A stretch of 64,000 bases of DNA from Bacteroidia bacterium (lineage in GTDB: Bacteria; Bacteroidota; Bacteroidia; B-17B0; Aurantibacillaceae). The stretch spans positions 62,001 through 126,000 of the forward strand of contig JALHRL010000005.1 of NCBI GenBank assembly GCA_022841465.1, written 5' to 3'. The notes under the pieces were generated by a model that saw nothing but the letters and a program-made list of their open reading frames with translations, made no database searches and was not told where the DNA came from. Each line of letters begins with the position of its first letter. Position 1 is the stretch's first letter. This document shows, piece after piece, positions 16,562 to 24,646 of the stretch. The position numbers and the translations under genes were made by a program.

Positions 16562-18550
16562 CTATTTAAAAATTCCCATCTTCACTAATTCTTCCAAGTA
16601 AACTTTTTTACCTTGATACACTGCAATTACAAAGGCATCTTTTTGGCCTGCGGTAATTGCTTTCTTATTTAAGTCCCAAGCCTCTTGAAGTGTTTTAAAT
16701 TTACCGCCCACTGTAATGTGCGTAATTTTATTGTTTTCAAAAGTTTTATCAATTTTACCCAATCCCTTTAAATGTTTATAGGTATAGTTTTTTGGGTATT
16801 TGTATGCAGCAACCTGAACCATAAAATCTAATCCATCAACACTAATGCTTCCGTATTTGCCGGCAAAGTTTTTAGTATTGGTGTGTTTTGGGTTTTTAGT
16901 AACAAAATCATCTTTTACAATACCTGCAGAATCATTTTTAACAACCGGGGTAGTATCTTTCGGTATTTCAAAGCGTACATCTAAAATTTTCTCGGTATAA
17001 TCTTCCATAACTGTTGCATCTATTTCGTACACTTTAGCAGGGAATGAATCGTGAGAAAAAGTTAAACGATATTTGTAACCCGGTGGTAATGCACTTAAAA
17101 AATTTCCGGTTACAGAATTTGATTTATTTACATTAAACACTAAAGTATCTTTAGCTATTCGTTCAATTTTTATTTTTGATTCGTAAGGATTTCCTTTTGA
17201 AGTAACTTTACCTTTTACCAAATAAGTAATTGCTTTTGGAGCACCAAAATATCCTTCTAATAAATAAAGATCTTTTAAACCTTGGCCACCCATTTTTCCG
17301 CTGCTGTAGTAGCCGCGTTTACCATTAGCAGCCAATACAAAGTAAATATCGTTATCGGGGGTGTTAATGGGGTAACCTAAATTACTTACAGATTTATAAC
17401 TTGAATCTGTTTCCATTCTGGTTCTAAAAACATCGTAGCCGCCCATACTTTTTTCTCCATTGTGGCTAAAAAACAAGGTAACACCATCTGCATGAATAAA
17501 TGGTGAGTCTTCATCGTATTTGGTGTTAATAGAATCTCCCAAATTTACAACATTTCCCCAGGTAGAATCGGCCAATAATGTAGCTCTGTAAATATCTCTA
17601 CCTCCAAAACCTCCGGGTCTTTCACTTGAAAAATATAAAGTTTTTCCATCGGGTGTAAGAGAACAATGCCCATCCCAATGGTAAGAATTTACCTGACCTG
17701 TAAGTTTAACAGGTATACTAAATTCTTCTCCAATTAAATCACTTTTATAAATATCTCCTTTATCATCACCACCATCGCGGTATATAAATAAGGTGTGACC
17801 GTCAGGACTTAAAGAAATGGCCGCATCATTAGCATTGGTGTTAATATTGTCGGCAGCTTTAGGTTCTCTAATGGTATCATTAAGTTTTACAGAATAGTAA
17901 ACATCCTCGGTGAAAATTCCACCATCACTTGCTTCGCCAAAGGCATTCATTCTACCGCCCTTACTTTTATTTCCTTTGTAGGTATACACAAACATCGATT
18001 CATCTATGGTAATAACCGGTGAATACTCTTCTTCATTTGTGTTTATTGGGCTTCCCACGTTTGTAACCTTTGTTTCAACAGGTGTTGAATAAAGGGCTTT
18101 TGCATTTAGAATGTGTTTTTTCAATAATTCACCTTGTGTTTTTTCTTCAGGAGTATTTTTTTTCTGTTTAAAAAATGCGTCTATTTTTACCAATGCTTCA
18201 TCAAACTTATAATTTAAATGAAGTGCTTTTGCTAAATCGTATTCTATTAAAATAATTTTTTTGTTTCCATCATAGGCTTCTTGTAAATATTCTAAAGCCT
18301 CTAAATGCTTATCACTTCTTGACAGTGCTGTTTTTCCGTACATGTATCTTATAAAAGGTTGGTTGGGATGGTTTTTGTTACAGGCTTCATAAATAGGGAA
18401 AGCCAATTCATGATTCCCTTCTTCGTATAGTAAAAACGCATTTTCAAACGAATCTCTTTCGGTTTTACGCCACTTAGAAGTGTTTGTAGTTTGAGCGCTT
18501 AGTTCAATAGCAAAAAACGTAAGCAATAAAAGGATAATTATTTTTTTCAT
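16562..18550 (-). CDS. PorE-like envelope protein: TPR, PD40 beta-propeller, CarboxypepD_reg-like, SPOR-like
   Basis: 662 residues, last gene of a four-gene operon. Signal peptide MKKIIILLLLTFFAIELSAQ. Residues about 30-150 are TPR-like helices. Residues about 165-430 are WD40-like (PD40) propeller repeats with SPDGHTLFIYRDG, TPDGKTLYFSSERPGGFGGRDIY and HADGVTLFFSHNGEKSMGGYDVF. About 435-530 is a carboxypeptidase-regulatory-like sandwich. The last about 90 residues (FMVQVAAYKYPKNYTY to DAFVIAVYQGKKV) look like a SPOR domain. T9SS protein PorE has TPR, propeller and CRD but an OmpA peptidoglycan-binding end; here SPOR takes that place. Likely a periplasmic anchor linking an outer-membrane complex to cell wall. 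One base separates it from the gene before. Confidence 0.85.
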   Translation of the reverse strand: MKKIIILLLLTFFAIELSAQTTNTSKWRKTERDSFENAFLLYEEGNHELAFPIYEACNKNHPNQPFIRYMYGKTALSRSDKHLEALEYLQEAYDGNKKIILIEYDLAKALHLNYKFDEALVKIDAFFKQKKNTPEEKTQGELLKKHILNAKALYSTPVETKVTNVGSPINTNEEEYSPVITIDESMFVYTYKGNKSKGGRMNAFGEASDGGIFTEDVYYSVKLNDTIREPKAADNINTNANDAAISLSPDGHTLFIYRDGGDDKGDIYKSDLIGEEFSIPVKLTGQVNSYHWDGHCSLTPDGKTLYFSSERPGGFGGRDIYRATLLADSTWGNVVNLGDSINTKYDEDSPFIHADGVTLFFSHNGEKSMGGYDVFRTRMETDSSYKSVSNLGYPINTPDNDIYFVLAANGKRGYYSSGKMGGQGLKDLYLLEGYFGAPKAITYLVKGKVTSKGNPYESKIKIERIAKDTLVFNVNKSNSVTGNFLSALPPGYKYRLTFSHDSFPAKVYEIDATVMEDYTEKILDVRFEIPKDTTPVVKNDSAGIVKDDFVTKNPKHTNTKNFAGKYGSISVDGLDFMVQVAAYKYPKNYTYKHLKGLGKIDKTFENNKITHITVGGKFKTLQEAWDLNKKAITAGQKDAFVIAVYQGKKVYLEELVKMGIFK

Positions 18551-18551
18551 A

Positions 18552-20012
18552 TTATTTTTTAATAATCTTAAATCTTTCTGACTTAAACGCTCCTTCTAAA
18601 ATAATAAAATAAACACCTTTCGAAAGATGGCTTAAATCTATGTTATAATTTTTTTTATCGCCACTTAATTCAGTTCTATAAACAGACTTACCATAGATGT
18701 CGATAGCTTCAAATATAATATTTTTATTTTCACTTCCTAATGTTAAATTAATTATTTCATCAACCAGAGTAGGGTAAATAAAAAAGTTGTTTTCGCGATT
18801 GTTTTTCTTTAATCCTATCACTTCGTTAGTAATTCCTATTAATGTAGAGTCCATTTTAATTAAAAAAACATCCTTATCCTTAGCATTTAAACTAGTAGTA
18901 AAACCAATAGAAACAAAGCCTTTGTCTGAAGTTTCTGTAATATCGAAAGATTCCTCATCCTCCAAAAAACCAATACTTCCGCCACCTTGATAGAAGCCGA
19001 GGTCACCAAAAAGGAAATTTTTACAATCTGTTTTAAAACCTACTTGTTCTCTTGTACTATGAATAAAAACAAATTTCCCAAAATTATAATTACTTCCTGC
19101 TGTAGCTAGCCTATGCCCTTCCTCATCTTCTGTTGCAATACCATAGTTTTGTCTCCATATAAAGTTGAAGGAGTCATCTGTTCTATATAAATAAGCATCT
19201 TTTTTTCCAACAGAATATGACTCAGAAGAACCGGTAAAAATTAGATCATTTGTGGTAGTTTGTTGGATTACATCATTAAAATAATCTAACAAATTCCCTC
19301 CCTCAAATTTTGCCCAAATGGAATCTCCATTAAGAGTTGTTTTAAATGCATAACAATCTCCATTAATATCGTTATAGCTATTTGTTTTACCAACAAAAAG
19401 CAGGTTACCATCATTCAGTATTTCTAAACCATTAAATTCATCATCTTCATTTCCACCAATTTTCTTTTCCCAAACCAAGTTACCGTTAATTAGGTTTAAT
19501 CTTAATGCGTACCCATCTGTTTTTCCATATTTACTGTTATATGTTGTTCCACATACATAGATATCATTGTTGGTACCAATTTCAATGTCATTTCCAAAAT
19601 CCCAATCTAATCCGCCAAATGTTTTTTGCCATAATAGCATGCCATTCTTATCAGTTCTGACTACCCATAAATCATAGCCTCCGTTACCATACGAGTTGGT
19701 GTATCCTACAAAAACAAAACCACTATCTTGCTGATTAAGTACAATTTTTTTACCAACATCTGCTAATGTACCACCAAATGTTTTCTGCCAAACTAAATTT
19801 CCCATACTGTCAATCAACATTAAAATCGCGTCTGTTGTCCCTGCACCATAACTTGTAGTTGAACCAATAACGATATATTGCCTATCAAACGTTTCTTTAA
19901 TTCCATAACCAATATCAATTCCGGCTCCTCCATATTTTGCATAGTATTTCGATGGAGGTTGTGCTTTGCAAACAAAAGCACAAAAAAGGAGTATTATAAA
20001 ACACCTAATCAT
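18552..20012 (-). CDS. T9SS-sorted secreted beta-propeller-like protein
   Basis: 486 residues. Signal peptide MIRCFIILLFCAFVCKAQ. Residues about 25-390 hold repeats of about 50-55 residues with the pattern GG...D.G..I....D..FVFVGYTNSYGNGGYDLWVVRTDKNG then LLWQKTFGG, typical of delta-60/SBBP-like propellers common in Bacteroidota surface proteins. The last 75 residues (FFIYPTLVDEIINLTLG to FKIIKK) are a type-A T9SS sorting domain, with the usual GVYFIIL element. Third gene of the operon, 3 bp after the barrel gene and 1 bp before the PorE-like gene. Probably displayed on or released from the surface; ligand unknown. Confidence 0.88.
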   Translation of the reverse strand: MIRCFIILLFCAFVCKAQPPSKYYAKYGGAGIDIGYGIKETFDRQYIVIGSTTSYGAGTTDAILMLIDSMGNLVWQKTFGGTLADVGKKIVLNQQDSGFVFVGYTNSYGNGGYDLWVVRTDKNGMLLWQKTFGGLDWDFGNDIEIGTNNDIYVCGTTYNSKYGKTDGYALRLNLINGNLVWEKKIGGNEDDEFNGLEILNDGNLLFVGKTNSYNDINGDCYAFKTTLNGDSIWAKFEGGNLLDYFNDVIQQTTTNDLIFTGSSESYSVGKKDAYLYRTDDSFNFIWRQNYGIATEDEEGHRLATAGSNYNFGKFVFIHSTREQVGFKTDCKNFLFGDLGFYQGGGSIGFLEDEESFDITETSDKGFVSIGFTTSLNAKDKDVFLIKMDSTLIGITNEVIGLKKNNRENNFFIYPTLVDEIINLTLGSENKNIIFEAIDIYGKSVYRTELSGDKKNYNIDLSHLSKGVYFIILEGAFKSERFKIIKK

Positions 20013-20015
20013 AAT

Positions 20016-21275
20016 TTATTTAAATTTTTTTGCAATACTAAAAAACACTCCTTGTCCGTAGGCTGATTTAGGTGCTACAAAACCTTGCAGGCTGTTACTC
20101 CCCAATCTAAAAAAGAAATTTTTGTTGGTATAGGTAACAGCTAAGCCAACATTTAATCTGCTATAACCTCCATAACCGGTGTGTAACGAGAAATTAAATT
20201 TGTTTACTTTATATTCGGGTTCTATAAAAAAGTAGGGACGATAATTAGCGTTAAAAATGTAACGGAAACCGGTGTTTAAAACAAAACGTAAATCATTAAA
20301 GTAGGTTTTATTAATAATTACCAAATTGGTTGGAATGTTTACGTTAAAGTTTTCTTTTCGTCCGTTTACAATGTTTTGCAGAATGGTATCTTGATTAATT
20401 TTATTGAGGGTTGAATCTTGTAAATCTAAAATATTATCAATTTTATAACCTTGAAATGTAATAATAGAATCGCTGCTGTATTGTACACTGTTTTTTCTCC
20501 AGTGTATAAAACCAATGTTATTGGCATTTACAACTAAAACACTTTTTTTACCGATTTTACTTTTGTAGGGTGTTTCAAAAAATATATCGGCATTAGCTCC
20601 AATGCCATTAAAGCCAAAAAGATTTCTGTTGTTGGTATCGCTTAATGCTAAATTAAAATTAGAATTTAATTGAATCATTGAAGCATCGGGTGAAGTGTAC
20701 AAAGAAGCATCTTTACCTGTTTTTAAGAAAAAAAGTTGCTCGCCTTTTAAAAAGGAAACCGAGATTCCAATTTTTGCAATAGAATCAACATGGTGTATAA
20801 TGGCACCAAACTTTACTTCTTGAAACCGTAAGGTGTTAACACTTATTTGCGATAAATTTGCTGTTTGCCCTAAAAAACGTTTGTTGCCATAAAACATTAA
20901 ACGGTAAAAATCAGAATTAAAAGAAGCATTTAATACTTCGTGGTTTTTAAACCCAATTAAAAAATCATACTTAGCAGAGCCTTTAACAAAAGCAGTTAAT
21001 CCGTAATTTAAGGTAATTCCAAAATTATTATTCTCTCTCAGCTTTGCCTCAGAGGCGTCTTTCATTTCGTTGTTTATATAACCGCCCCAAATTAATTTAT
21101 TTACCATATCGTTTTTTATGGCGTTGCTTCCGGCTTCGTAATCAACATTTAAAGAAATAGATCTGCCGGTTTGGCTGTAGTTAATAAATTCTGTATTGTA
21201 TTGTGAGAATAAAAAGCTGCTATTTGCAATAAAAACAAAAAACAGGAAATAAAAATATTTAAAATTTATTTTCAA
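20016..21275 (-). CDS. DUF5723-like outer membrane barrel protein
   Basis: 419 residues. The only start that fits the signal peptide (MKINFKYFYFLFFVFIANSS, ending FLFSQ) is a TTG at 21275, one base after the stop of the preceding gene; coupling would explain the weak start. The mature protein is rich in alternating aromatic strands and ends in a C-terminal Phe/Lys strand, like PorV/PorQ-type and DUF5723 barrels. DUF5723 proteins are often encoded next to PD40/OmpA-type proteins. Function is not established. Second gene of the operon. Confidence 0.8.
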   Translation of the reverse strand: MKINFKYFYFLFFVFIANSSFLFSQYNTEFINYSQTGRSISLNVDYEAGSNAIKNDMVNKLIWGGYINNEMKDASEAKLRENNNFGITLNYGLTAFVKGSAKYDFLIGFKNHEVLNASFNSDFYRLMFYGNKRFLGQTANLSQISVNTLRFQEVKFGAIIHHVDSIAKIGISVSFLKGEQLFFLKTGKDASLYTSPDASMIQLNSNFNLALSDTNNRNLFGFNGIGANADIFFETPYKSKIGKKSVLVVNANNIGFIHWRKNSVQYSSDSIITFQGYKIDNILDLQDSTLNKINQDTILQNIVNGRKENFNVNIPTNLVIINKTYFNDLRFVLNTGFRYIFNANYRPYFFIEPEYKVNKFNFSLHTGYGGYSRLNVGLAVTYTNKNFFFRLGSNSLQGFVAPKSAYGQGVFFSIAKKFK

Positions 21276-21276
21276 T

Positions 21277-22863
21277 TTATTTTCTTTTAACTCTGTAGTT
21301 TACATCTATAATCATATCCACATCAATTTCGTATGTGTCTAAAATTTTAATATCAGGAGGATTAGGCGGCATGTTTAGTTTTGCCTTTAATAGTAAACTT
21401 TTGCTCTTTTTAAAATTGGCTAATTTTTGAGTATCAAAAGGAATGTATAATTTTTGGAAAGTAGATTGTGTTACTACATTTTGCGCATTTGTTATACCTT
21501 TTGGAATAGTATTATTTCCAATTTGAAATAAAGAATCAACTACTAATTTGTTTTCATCTAATAAATAAGCTTGCAAAACAGCTTCAAAAGGGTAACTATT
21601 TCGTGCGTTAATTATAATATTTCCATAGTTAACATTGTTTAATTGGTTTAAGTTAGAAAAATCTATTGGAGCCCCTGATTGAAGATAAAAAGCATCGGCA
21701 TTAAATTGCAGCGGAATATTTATGTCTGCCAGTACTTTAATTCCGGTGTTGTAATAGGCAAAATCTGTGTAACCCGACATGTTGCCTAAAGGATTTAATT
21801 TTATTAAGCCACCATACGTTATTTTGTTGGGTAGGTTAGAAAGGTAGTTTAAAATGTTACTGTTGTTTTTATTTAAAGAAATAAATTTTACGGTAGAGTT
21901 TATGTTTCCGTTTACCTCTAATGCACGGTTTATATTTATTGAATTGAGTTGTTGTGCATTTAAACTTACAGTGGAGTTATTTATTGAATTAATAGAATTT
22001 ATTGAATTTAAGTTAGCATTAAATTCAGCTCCAAATTCATTTACAATACTAAAATCAAAAGTAGCGTCACTCAGCATAAAATTCGTAGCCTTAAAATTTT
22101 TAAAAACATCAAAAGTGGCGGTATCAACATCTAAAACAATATCCTGCTGCCCAAAATAACCTTTTGCATATTGCGGAATAATTTGACTATACGATAGCTC
22201 TGCAATTGCACCTTTACCAAATGAAATTTCGGCAGGATTAGCACTGTTGCTAACACTAACGGTGTAATTTTGCATTAATGTATTAAACTGGGCATTACCT
22301 CCCGCAGTTAAATCAACAGCATAACCATTTAATGAATAGGTTTTAATTAAGGAATTGTTACCCGGAGGAATGGTTTCTGAAATTAAAAACGGTTGGTTGT
22401 TTTTAATTACACCGGGTAGTAAATATTTAAAATCTATCGGTTCTAACAATGTATTACTAAATTTTACAGATAAAATCCCTGATCTAATTACACTGTATTT
22501 TAAAGCTACACCATTAGCAACATTAAAAACAAGCGGACTAGGGGGCAGCAAATTAATAGTTTGTCCCGGATTTAATGTGGTGGTAGAAAACGAGGGCCAT
22601 AAAAATTGATTGGTAATGGTAGTATCAGGTAATTTTAATAAAGAATCAATTTTTATGTAAGCCAATTGCCTGTTAACGCGCAGTGTTAATAAACCCGTAG
22701 AACCCGATTGAAATAAACTATCGTCTAAAAAATTTTTAATATTTAGTTTACTGCTTACTATTGGGCCTGTAATATCCACATCCCAACTGGTAACCGTTTC
22801 TTTGCGGCAAGATGTAAAGGCTAAAAAGGCAGCTGAAAATATGATAATTATCAGAAATCGCAT
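21277..22863 (-). CDS. outer-membrane-associated lipoprotein of unknown function
   Basis: First gene of the four-gene operon. I use the ATG at 22863 (MRFLIIIIFSAAFLAFTSC, lipobox AFTSC at residue 19), giving 528 residues; a GTG at 22869 is possible but lies within the predicted -7 element. The mature part is nearly all beta, with many Asn/Ser/Leu and a tandem run NSINSINSINNS near residue 280-300. No enzymatic motif. It starts with RKETVTSWDVDITGPIV, the kind of start seen in Bacteroidota lipoproteins paired with DUF5723 barrels. It could be the lipoprotein partner of the downstream barrel. Identity beyond lipoprotein is unknown. Confidence 0.85.
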   Translation of the reverse strand: MRFLIIIIFSAAFLAFTSCRKETVTSWDVDITGPIVSSKLNIKNFLDDSLFQSGSTGLLTLRVNRQLAYIKIDSLLKLPDTTITNQFLWPSFSTTTLNPGQTINLLPPSPLVFNVANGVALKYSVIRSGILSVKFSNTLLEPIDFKYLLPGVIKNNQPFLISETIPPGNNSLIKTYSLNGYAVDLTAGGNAQFNTLMQNYTVSVSNSANPAEISFGKGAIAELSYSQIIPQYAKGYFGQQDIVLDVDTATFDVFKNFKATNFMLSDATFDFSIVNEFGAEFNANLNSINSINSINNSTVSLNAQQLNSININRALEVNGNINSTVKFISLNKNNSNILNYLSNLPNKITYGGLIKLNPLGNMSGYTDFAYYNTGIKVLADINIPLQFNADAFYLQSGAPIDFSNLNQLNNVNYGNIIINARNSYPFEAVLQAYLLDENKLVVDSLFQIGNNTIPKGITNAQNVVTQSTFQKLYIPFDTQKLANFKKSKSLLLKAKLNMPPNPPDIKILDTYEIDVDMIIDVNYRVKRK

Positions 22864-22868
22864 CTTCA

Positions 22869-22897
22869 CAAATATACTTAATTTAGTAGCTAAACAA
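22869..22897 (-). promoter_or_regulatory. promoter of the four-gene envelope operon
   Basis: Minus strand carries TTG (22897-22895), an 18-bp spacer, and TATATTTG (22876-22869), the best -33/-7 pair in the window. The ATG follows five bases after the -7 element, so the transcript would have almost no 5' leader. Confidence 0.6.
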
Positions 22898-22942
22898 CTA
22901 AAATTTAGATAATTAATAAGATTTAAATAATGTTTTTTTGAT

Positions 22943-22960
22943 TATATTTACCGCGGTAAA
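22943..22960 (+). promoter_or_regulatory. -7-like element overlapped by perfect 14-bp palindrome
   Basis: TATATTTA (22943-22950) overlaps the perfect palindrome TTTACCGCGGTAAA (22947-22960), which ends three bases before the ATG of the next gene. A protein bound here would cover the promoter and start site. CCGCGG is a GC island in very AT-rich DNA. Confidence 0.5.
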
Positions 22961-22963
22961 ATT

Positions 22964-23389
22964 ATGCGCTTAAACACACGCTTTTATATTTCTTGGTTAC
23001 TTGGTTCTATTTGTATGTACCTGTTATTTTATTTTTGGCATGGCGTTTTTTTAAATGATTTTAAAAAAATTAATTTTCCGTTTGAGTGGCTAATTATTTT
23101 TACGGTTATTACCTATTTTGCAATCTCTTTTATTCTTTATGCTGTTTATGAATCTAAACCTATGAAAAACATCTATAACTTTTTTGTTAGAGGTGTAGTT
23201 TCTGGTGCATTGGTTGGATTTGTAATTTTTATTGTTTCCATTGTTGTTACTATTTCAATTTCTCGTCATTTAACCATTAAACATTTAATGTTAGATTGTA
23301 TATGGCAAATATGCGAGCAAATAATTGGTGGTTTAATTATGGCAACTGTTAAAGTTTTTGTTACTGACCTGCGTCACGAAGAAGTTTAA
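22964..23389 (+). CDS. small integral membrane protein of unknown function
   Basis: 141 residues with four predicted membrane helices: about 8-27, 41-62, 74-98 and 112-132. It ends in a charged tail (DLRHEEV). Hydrophobic throughout, no recognised motif; the overall look is close to the DUF4199-like four-helix membrane proteins but I would not assign it. Divergent from the four-gene envelope operon with only 100 bp between, and preceded by a palindrome over its promoter. The ATG is the first in frame after that promoter. Confidence 0.75.
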   Translation: MRLNTRFYISWLLGSICMYLLFYFWHGVFLNDFKKINFPFEWLIIFTVITYFAISFILYAVYESKPMKNIYNFFVRGVVSGALVGFVIFIVSIVVTISISRHLTIKHLMLDCIWQICEQIIGGLIMATVKVFVTDLRHEEV

Positions 23390-23494
23390 TTCATTTCTTC
23401 TTCTCTTTTAATCGCCCAATTCCCGAATAATAAGTACTAATTTATTTGTTTTTTAAAAAAAAATGTTTTTATTTGTTGTATAAGTTAATTTATT

Positions 23495-24562
23495 ATGACC
23501 GGTACTTTTGATATTTCAATCCAGAAAATTGCCAAGAGCAAAGTAAGCGAATACGACGTAAACAATGTTCCTTTTGGTAAATGCTTTAGCGACCACATGT
23601 TTGTTGCTGAATATTCAGATGGTAAGTGGCAAAAAGCATACATTATGCCTTACCAAAATGTTCCTATGAGTTACGCTATTTCTTCTTTACACTATGGCCA
23701 AGCAATTTTTGAAGGAATGAAAGCCTACAAAAACGAAAAAGGAGAAGTTTCTTTATTCAGACCAACAGAAAATTTTAAACGATTAAATAAAAGCGCCATA
23801 CGTATGGCTATGCCCGAAGTTCCTGAAGAAATTTTTATGGGCGGTCTATTTGAATTGTTGAGATTAGATTCTGCCTGGGTGCCTACCAGTGAAACAGGAA
23901 GTTTATATATACGTCCGTTTTTAATTTCAACAGATGAAGCTATTGGTGTAAAAGCAAGTGATACCTATAAGTTTATTATTATTACATGTCCTGCGGGTAA
24001 ATATTACAGCGAACCAATAAAAGTTTTAGTAGAAACAAATTATATACGTGCCGTTAAAGGTGGAATTGGATTTGTAAAAGCAGCAGGTAACTATGGTCGC
24101 AGTTTATACCCAACAAAATTAGCTCAACAAAAAGGATATCAACAAGTAATTTGGACGGATAGTGAAACACACCAATACGTTGAAGAAAGCGGAACAATGA
24201 ACCTAATGTTTGTTATTGGAGATACAGTTGTTACACCCGGATTGGGCGATACTATTTTAGCAGGTATAACACGAGACAGTGTTTTAACTTTAGCTAGAGA
24301 TTGGGGAATGAGAGTGGAAGAACGAAAAATAAGTATAATAGAATTAATAGAAGCTCACGAAAAAGGTTTATTAAGAGAGGCTTTTGGATGTGGCACAGCG
24401 GCTACAATTGCACAAATAGTGGGTATTGGTTATAACGGAAAAGATTACCCTTTACCACCGGTAGAAGAAAGAAAATTTTCTACAAAGGTAGATGAGGTTT
24501 TACGCAACATAAGAAAAGGTAAGGCAGAAGATAAATTTAAATGGATGATGAAAGTAGATTAA
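23495..24562 (+). CDS. ilvE: branched-chain amino acid aminotransferase
   Basis: PLP enzyme (fold type IV) that interconverts Leu, Ile and Val with their 2-oxo acids. 355 residues, the long form usual in Bacteroidota. Motifs: SSLHYGQAIFEGMKAY with the substrate-binding region, RPFLISTDEAIGV, GFVKAAGNYGRSL with the PLP-binding Lys, YVEESGTMNLMFV and GITRDSVL. Phosphate-binding GCGTAATI lies near the C-terminus. It is a single gene followed by a good terminator. Confidence 0.96.
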   Translation: MTGTFDISIQKIAKSKVSEYDVNNVPFGKCFSDHMFVAEYSDGKWQKAYIMPYQNVPMSYAISSLHYGQAIFEGMKAYKNEKGEVSLFRPTENFKRLNKSAIRMAMPEVPEEIFMGGLFELLRLDSAWVPTSETGSLYIRPFLISTDEAIGVKASDTYKFIIITCPAGKYYSEPIKVLVETNYIRAVKGGIGFVKAAGNYGRSLYPTKLAQQKGYQQVIWTDSETHQYVEESGTMNLMFVIGDTVVTPGLGDTILAGITRDSVLTLARDWGMRVEERKISIIELIEAHEKGLLREAFGCGTAATIAQIVGIGYNGKDYPLPPVEERKFSTKVDEVLRNIRKGKAEDKFKWMMKVD

Positions 24563-24581
24563 TTAGTTTATTAAATAAAAC

Positions 24582-24614
24582 AAAAAGCCCCGCAAAATTT
24601 GCAGGGCTTTTTTA
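24582..24614 (+). terminator. terminator of ilvE
   Basis: AAAAAGCCCCGCAAA / TTTGCAGGGCTTTTTT stem-loop with T-run; its symmetry may also serve the convergent gene ending at 24647. Confidence 0.9.
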
Positions 24615-24646
24615 TTTCAAATAATTGTATGGTGTTTAATGTTTTT

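Noticed and set aside
21854-22159. 101-codon plus-strand frame inside the lipoprotein gene
   Set aside because: Antisense to Asn/Ser/Leu-rich coding sequence; no support.
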